The notes under the pieces: generated by a model
Databases searched by the model: none
Seen by the model: only the letters and a program-made list of their open reading frames with translations
What the model was told of the DNA's origin: nothing
Origin: CACPJA01 sp964629335
GTDB taxonomy: Bacteria; Pseudomonadota; Gammaproteobacteria; Steroidobacterales; UBA11654
NCBI GenBank assembly: GCA_964629335.1
Contig: CAZVRH010000049.1
Location: 1-8,736, forward strand
Reading direction: 5' to 3'
DNA length: 8,736 bases
Part shown: one piece after another, positions 5,185 through 8,736 of the stretch
Numbering within the stretch: the first letter of the stretch is position 1
How the letters are laid out: each line of letters starts with the position of its first letter
Made by a program: the position numbers and the translations under genes

Positions 5185-6645
5185 ATGAACGCGTTTAATT
5201 GGCAAGAATACCATGAACTTTTAGTCTCTAGAGGCATGATTGGCCTTGATTTAGAAACCACAGGGATTAATAGAAACATAGAATATGAACGACCAACTTC
5301 AGCTGCTATTCTGCAAGCGAATAATGATATCCAAAACCCAGACATTATCATCAATGACAAATGTCGATTGCCCTATCATATCTTGCCTGATGCAGAGGCA
5401 TTAAACATTACCAATATTAACCCCATGCAACTAATGGAAGAACCGTTATCGCTGTTTGAATTAACCAATAAAATAGCGATCTATTTAAAAAACCATCCTG
5501 AAAAAATTATTGCGACGTACAACGGTGCTGCTTACGACCTTATAATTCTAAGGCATTCTTTTTTTTCCTCTTTAATTAACCCTTACCTTTTATCAAACAC
5601 CTCAGACGACCGTATCCATATTGATCTTTATAAGATTGCTCAGGCTATTTATTGCTTTGATCCAAATTCCATAGCTTTTCACAAGGATATAACTGGTACA
5701 TTAGTTCTAAAACAAGAATTACTTGCAATCGCTAACGGCATAGACCCGGGAGACGCGCATGCTGCTCTGGATGATGTAAAAGTCTTATTAAAACTTGCTA
5801 AGTTGTTTGAAGAAAATACCCCCATCATTTTCTTCTCTGCCGTTGCTTCTGGTAATAAAAAAAGAGCCATCAATCTTATGACAAAACAGTTGTTTTTCAA
5901 TTATGGTGAAGTCAAATATAAAGAGAGACTGGCTGTAAAAAGAACCCCAACTTTTATTTGTGAAGACCCGAGCTATTCAAACAATCTTATCCACTTTGAT
6001 CTTGCTTATGACCCCGCCGATTATATCTTTATGACAGCAGAAGAAATCGCTCCTAAAATCAATCGAAAAGGTTCGCCTTTTTTTACCATCAAATCAAACT
6101 CTAGCCCGGTTATTTTACCTCCCGAGTTATCTGAAAAAAATGGTTTACCCCTGGATGAAGTCAACAGAAGAGCTGAAATTGTACAAGACAACTTAGGGTT
6201 CAAAGAAAATGTTGTGATGGCCTGTGACATTAATAGTCGAAAGCGGCCTGAATGGCAAAATCCTGATTATTCTGAATCTCAAATATATACTCAGTTCATA
6301 GATAATAATGATCGTTTGTTAAGTGATGCTTTTTTGCAAACAAACAATGCAGAAAAAAGAATAGAGATCATGCAACAAATGAATGATCCAAGATTGATCG
6401 ATTTTGCAAAGAGAATCCTTGGCTCTGAACACCTGGGTTGTGACCCAAAAATTATAATGGACTTTCAAGAATTTGAAGCAGAAAGACTTTTAACTGAAGA
6501 TGAGGTACCTTGGAGAACACTGTCAAAGGGTTGGAGGTCACTGGAAGACTTGGAAATCAATAAAAAAAAGGTCAAGCTTAATCCAGATATTCTCTCCGCC
6601 ACAAAGAATTATTATAATTTAATAGAACGAGAGATAAGGAAGTAA
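5185..6645 (+). CDS. sbcB: Exodeoxyribonuclease I (3'-5' ssDNA exonuclease)
   Basis: A 486-residue enzyme (E. coli ExoI 475) that degrades single-stranded DNA from the 3' end in recombination and mismatch repair. The DnaQ-fold domain fills about 1-205. Probable metal ligands and catalytic residues of the DEDDh type are D22 and E24 in LDLETTG, D118 in YNGAAYDLI, and H192 with D197 in DAHAALDDV, spaced as in E. coli H181/D186. ERPTSAAI (35-42) and ITNINP (75-80) match DRPAQFAAI and ITGITP of ExoI, which separates it from DnaQ. The second half matches the SH3-like and helical C-terminal domains, including IYTQFIDNNDRLL and DPRLIDFAKRIL. The first motif is DLETTG rather than the DYETFG of E. coli. 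The start follows an in-frame ATG-GAA-TAA, which rules out a longer product. It leads an operon with the acyl-CoA dehydrogenase 2 bp downstream. Confidence 0.9.
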   Translation: MNAFNWQEYHELLVSRGMIGLDLETTGINRNIEYERPTSAAILQANNDIQNPDIIINDKCRLPYHILPDAEALNITNINPMQLMEEPLSLFELTNKIAIYLKNHPEKIIATYNGAAYDLIILRHSFFSSLINPYLLSNTSDDRIHIDLYKIAQAIYCFDPNSIAFHKDITGTLVLKQELLAIANGIDPGDAHAALDDVKVLLKLAKLFEENTPIIFFSAVASGNKKRAINLMTKQLFFNYGEVKYKERLAVKRTPTFICEDPSYSNNLIHFDLAYDPADYIFMTAEEIAPKINRKGSPFFTIKSNSSPVILPPELSEKNGLPLDEVNRRAEIVQDNLGFKENVVMACDINSRKRPEWQNPDYSESQIYTQFIDNNDRLLSDAFLQTNNAEKRIEIMQQMNDPRLIDFAKRILGSEHLGCDPKIIMDFQEFEAERLLTEDEVPWRTLSKGWRSLEDLEINKKKVKLNPDILSATKNYYNLIEREIRK

Positions 6646-6647
6646 AC

Positions 6648-7877
6648 ATGGATTTTAATCACACTCAAAAAGTTCTTGATCTGATGGGTAGACTTAATGC
6701 ATTCATGGATGAACACATCTATCCAAATGAAGAAGCCTATAGAGAGCATTTTAAAACGACTGACGATATCTGGAAATCACCTCCATTAATGAGCGAGCTT
6801 AAAGAGAAGGCAAAAAACGCTGGCCTATGGAATTTGTTTCTACCTGAATCGGAGCGTGGTGCTGGGCTAACTAACTTAGAATATGCACCATTAGCAGAAA
6901 TAATGGGTCGGGTCTTTTTTGCTTCTGAAGTCTTTAACTGCAATGCCCCTGATACAGGTAACATGGAGGTTCTTGATCGTTACGGTTCGGAGTCACAAAA
7001 AGAACAATGGCTCACCCCGCTTCTCAGTGGCGAGATTCGATCCTGTTTTTCAATGACTGAGCCCAAAGTCGCCTCTTCAGACGCTACTAATATAGAATCC
7101 CCTATAGTTTTAGACGGTGATGAATATGTGATTAATGGCAGGAAGTGGTGGAGCTCAGGAGCTATGAATGAGGCATGTAAGATTATTATTTTTATGGGTA
7201 AAACAGATCCAGAAAACCAAAATCGACATAAACAGCAATCAATGATACTGGTCCCCATGGAAGCAGAAGGTATTGAAATCATACGACCATTATCAGTCTT
7301 CGGTTATATTGATCAGCCCTTTGGTCACGCTGAAATAAGCTTCGATAACGTAAGAGTCCCCAAAGAAAACATTATTTTGGGTGAAGGCAGGGGCTTTGAA
7401 ATAGCACAAGGCCGACTTGGGCCAGGCAGAATTCATCATTGTATGAGATTGATCGGAATGGCAAAACGTGCCCTAGAGATGATGTGTGAAAGAGCAGAAA
7501 ACCGAATAGCCTTTGGAAGACCGTTAAGTGCACAAGGCTCCGTGAGAGAAAGTATCGCCCTCTCAGCAAGCGAGATAGAACAGGCCAGACTGCTAACCCT
7601 TATGACCGCTGACAAAATGGATCGCTACGGCAACAAAAAAGCCAGCGATTTAATTAGTATGATCAAAGTGGTTGGCCCGAGGATGGCTTGTAATGTGTTA
7701 GATCGAGCTATACAAATACATGGCGCAGGAGGGGTTTCTGGAGATTATTTCCTTGCTGAAGCTTATGCTGGAGCCAGAACACTTAGATTAGCTGATGGTC
7801 CTGACGAAGTGCACTTAGCCTCGTTAGCTAAAAAAATACTAAAACAAAAAGAAATCATTGATGCTGGAAGGGTTTAA
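6648..7877 (+). CDS. Acyl-CoA dehydrogenase, ACAD10/ACAD11-like subfamily
   Basis: A 409-residue FAD-dependent acyl-CoA dehydrogenase. Flavin and substrate motifs include CFSMTEP (133-139), VASSDATNIE (141-150), NGRKWWSSGA (163-172), GRIHHCMRLIG (260-270), IAFGRPL (287-293) and QIHGAGG (356-362). GRIHHCMR, the WWSSGA segment and LADGPDEVHL (381-390) are typical of the ACAD10/11 group. In medium-chain dehydrogenase the catalytic Glu sits in a YEG motif; the matching place here is ADG (D383), so the chemistry may differ from ordinary beta-oxidation. AAGGA at 6636-6640 with a 7-base spacer supports the ATG. The gene starts 2 bp after sbcB and is followed after 8 bp by a kinase of the family fused to this dehydrogenase in vertebrates. 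A role in 4-hydroxyacyl-CoA breakdown is inferred from that pairing; a general fatty-acid role is the alternative. Confidence 0.9.
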   Translation: MDFNHTQKVLDLMGRLNAFMDEHIYPNEEAYREHFKTTDDIWKSPPLMSELKEKAKNAGLWNLFLPESERGAGLTNLEYAPLAEIMGRVFFASEVFNCNAPDTGNMEVLDRYGSESQKEQWLTPLLSGEIRSCFSMTEPKVASSDATNIESPIVLDGDEYVINGRKWWSSGAMNEACKIIIFMGKTDPENQNRHKQQSMILVPMEAEGIEIIRPLSVFGYIDQPFGHAEISFDNVRVPKENIILGEGRGFEIAQGRLGPGRIHHCMRLIGMAKRALEMMCERAENRIAFGRPLSAQGSVRESIALSASEIEQARLLTLMTADKMDRYGNKKASDLISMIKVVGPRMACNVLDRAIQIHGAGGVSGDYFLAEAYAGARTLRLADGPDEVHLASLAKKILKQKEIIDAGRV

Positions 7878-7885
7878 GAGATTGA

Positions 7886-8736
7886 ATGAATGATAGTGTT
7901 CACACCCTTGATATTGAAAAACTCTCTGATTATTTGACCCAGCAGTTAGATGAATTCACTGGGATTCAAACCTCCAAAAAATTTAATACCGGACAGTCAA
8001 ATCCAACTTACTTATTGGAAACAGCTGATAAAAAGTACGTTTTAAGAAAAAAACCACCCGGCCAATTACTGCCCTCTGCTCATGCTGTTGATAGAGAATA
8101 TCGAATTATTAAGGCGCTTGAAGCAACAAAGGTGCCGGTTCCTAAAACCGTTTTTTTATGTAGTGACGAAAGCATCATTGGAACGATTTTCTATGTAATG
8201 GAATTTGTTGATGGAAGAATTTTTTGGGATCCAACTCTTCCAGAGCTTGACGAAAACAAACGCATAAAGGTCTACGAAGAAACGGTCGCTATCATGGCAG
8301 AGCTGCATAAGATTGATGTCGAAAAAGCAAACCTCTTAGACTTTGGAAAACCTGGAAACTATTTTGAGCGTCAAGTAGGAAGGTGGCTCAAACAATACCG
8401 AGCTGCGGAAACGGAAACTTACCCAGAAGTAGAGTCATTAATCACTTGGTTGGAAAAAACAATACCTGAGGATGACGGTTTAATCTCAATTGTTCATGGT
8501 GATTACAGACTCTATAACATGATCTTTGATGCTCAAGAAGAAACAATGCTGGCTCTTCTCGATTGGGAACTCTCCACTATTGGTCATCCCTACGCTGATT
8601 TAGCGTATCAGTGCATGAATTGGCATATCCCACAAATTGGTATTACCCCAGGCCTTGCTGGAATCAACCTTGAGAATACAGGGATACCCTCAGAAGATGA
8701 GTATGTGGCCAACTATTGCAAAAAGATGGAAATAGA
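7886..8736 (+). CDS. APH-family phosphotransferase (ACAD10/11 kinase-domain type), cut by window end
   Basis: The first 283 codons of a protein kinase-like phosphotransferase; relatives are about 340-360 residues. Visible are the Gly-rich loop FNTGQSNPTY (33-42), the nucleotide-binding strand YVLRKKPPG (51-59), the hinge YVMEFVDG (103-110), the catalytic loop HGDYRLYN (204-211, D206 the probable catalytic base) and the metal-binding LDWELSTIGHPYADLAY (225-241, D226). VLRKKPPGQLLPSAHAVDREYRI is the hallmark of the kinase half of ACAD10/11 and of LvaA-like enzymes rather than antibiotic phosphotransferases. LvaA of Pseudomonas putida phosphorylates 4-hydroxyvaleryl-CoA. The ATG at 7886 lies 8 bp after the dehydrogenase stop, with TAAGAG just upstream as a weak ribosome binding site. 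The frame is open to the last base, so the C-terminus is outside the window. Confidence 0.88.
   Translation, partial: MNDSVHTLDIEKLSDYLTQQLDEFTGIQTSKKFNTGQSNPTYLLETADKKYVLRKKPPGQLLPSAHAVDREYRIIKALEATKVPVPKTVFLCSDESIIGTIFYVMEFVDGRIFWDPTLPELDENKRIKVYEETVAIMAELHKIDVEKANLLDFGKPGNYFERQVGRWLKQYRAAETETYPEVESLITWLEKTIPEDDGLISIVHGDYRLYNMIFDAQEETMLALLDWELSTIGHPYADLAYQCMNWHIPQIGITPGLAGINLENTGIPSEDEYVANYCKKMEI

Noticed and set aside
5558..5570. Run of T in sbcB as a sign of frameshift
   Set aside because: The frame continues through it with family-like sequence on both sides, so the run is in-frame Phe and Ser codons.
7886..8736. Antibiotic-resistance aminoglycoside phosphotransferase
   Set aside because: It shares the APH fold, but its N-terminal RKKPPG and DREYRI motifs and its dehydrogenase neighbour place it with the ACAD10/11 and LvaA type kinases.

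Overview
The window reads as a compact, AT-rich genome fragment from a gammaproteobacterium, probably a marine, streamlined lineage. The evidence is a dsbA / cytochrome c4 / engB / polA neighbourhood known from this class (in Pseudomonas dsbA, cc4, engB and polA lie together; in E. coli dsbA, polA and yihA/engB lie close together), gammaproteobacterial-type exonuclease I and LptM genes, and very short or overlapping gene junctions. The exact lineage (SAR86-like or another low-GC clade) cannot be fixed from the sequence alone. A run of 100 N at 1519-1618 marks a scaffold join, so this is a draft, metagenome or single-cell assembly.

Layout. (1) 1-869, minus strand: a two-gene periplasmic redox operon, diheme cytochrome c4 followed after one base by dsbA, which is cut by the window edge. 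(2) 983 into the gap, plus strand: the ribosome-assembly GTPase EngB, lacking its last few codons. (3) 5128 down into the gap, minus strand: a likely operon in the order lptM (51-aa lipoprotein, 8-bp overlap) - polA - possible 34-aa membrane peptide - small APS-kinase-like P-loop kinase - HxGH nucleotidyltransferase, cut by the gap. (4) 5185-8736, plus strand: exonuclease I (sbcB), an ACAD10/11-type acyl-CoA dehydrogenase starting 2 bp later, and a phosphotransferase of the ACAD10/11 kinase family 8 bp after that, cut by the window end.

How the genes fit together. DsbA and LptM both act on maturation of disulfide-bonded envelope proteins in E. coli. PolA and exonuclease I serve DNA repair. 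The dehydrogenase and phosphotransferase are the separate bacterial counterparts of the two halves of vertebrate ACAD10/ACAD11, and match the LvaC/LvaA logic of 4-hydroxyacyl-CoA breakdown by phosphorylation and elimination.

The least explained part is the kinase plus nucleotidyltransferase cassette between the 3' ends of engB and polA, the position that holds the small RNA Spot 42 in E. coli and ErsA in Pseudomonas. Both genes use non-ATG starts, overlap each other, and have no assigned substrate. I see no tRNA, rRNA, CRISPR array, insertion sequence or prophage gene, and no stretch over 300 bases without a gene.
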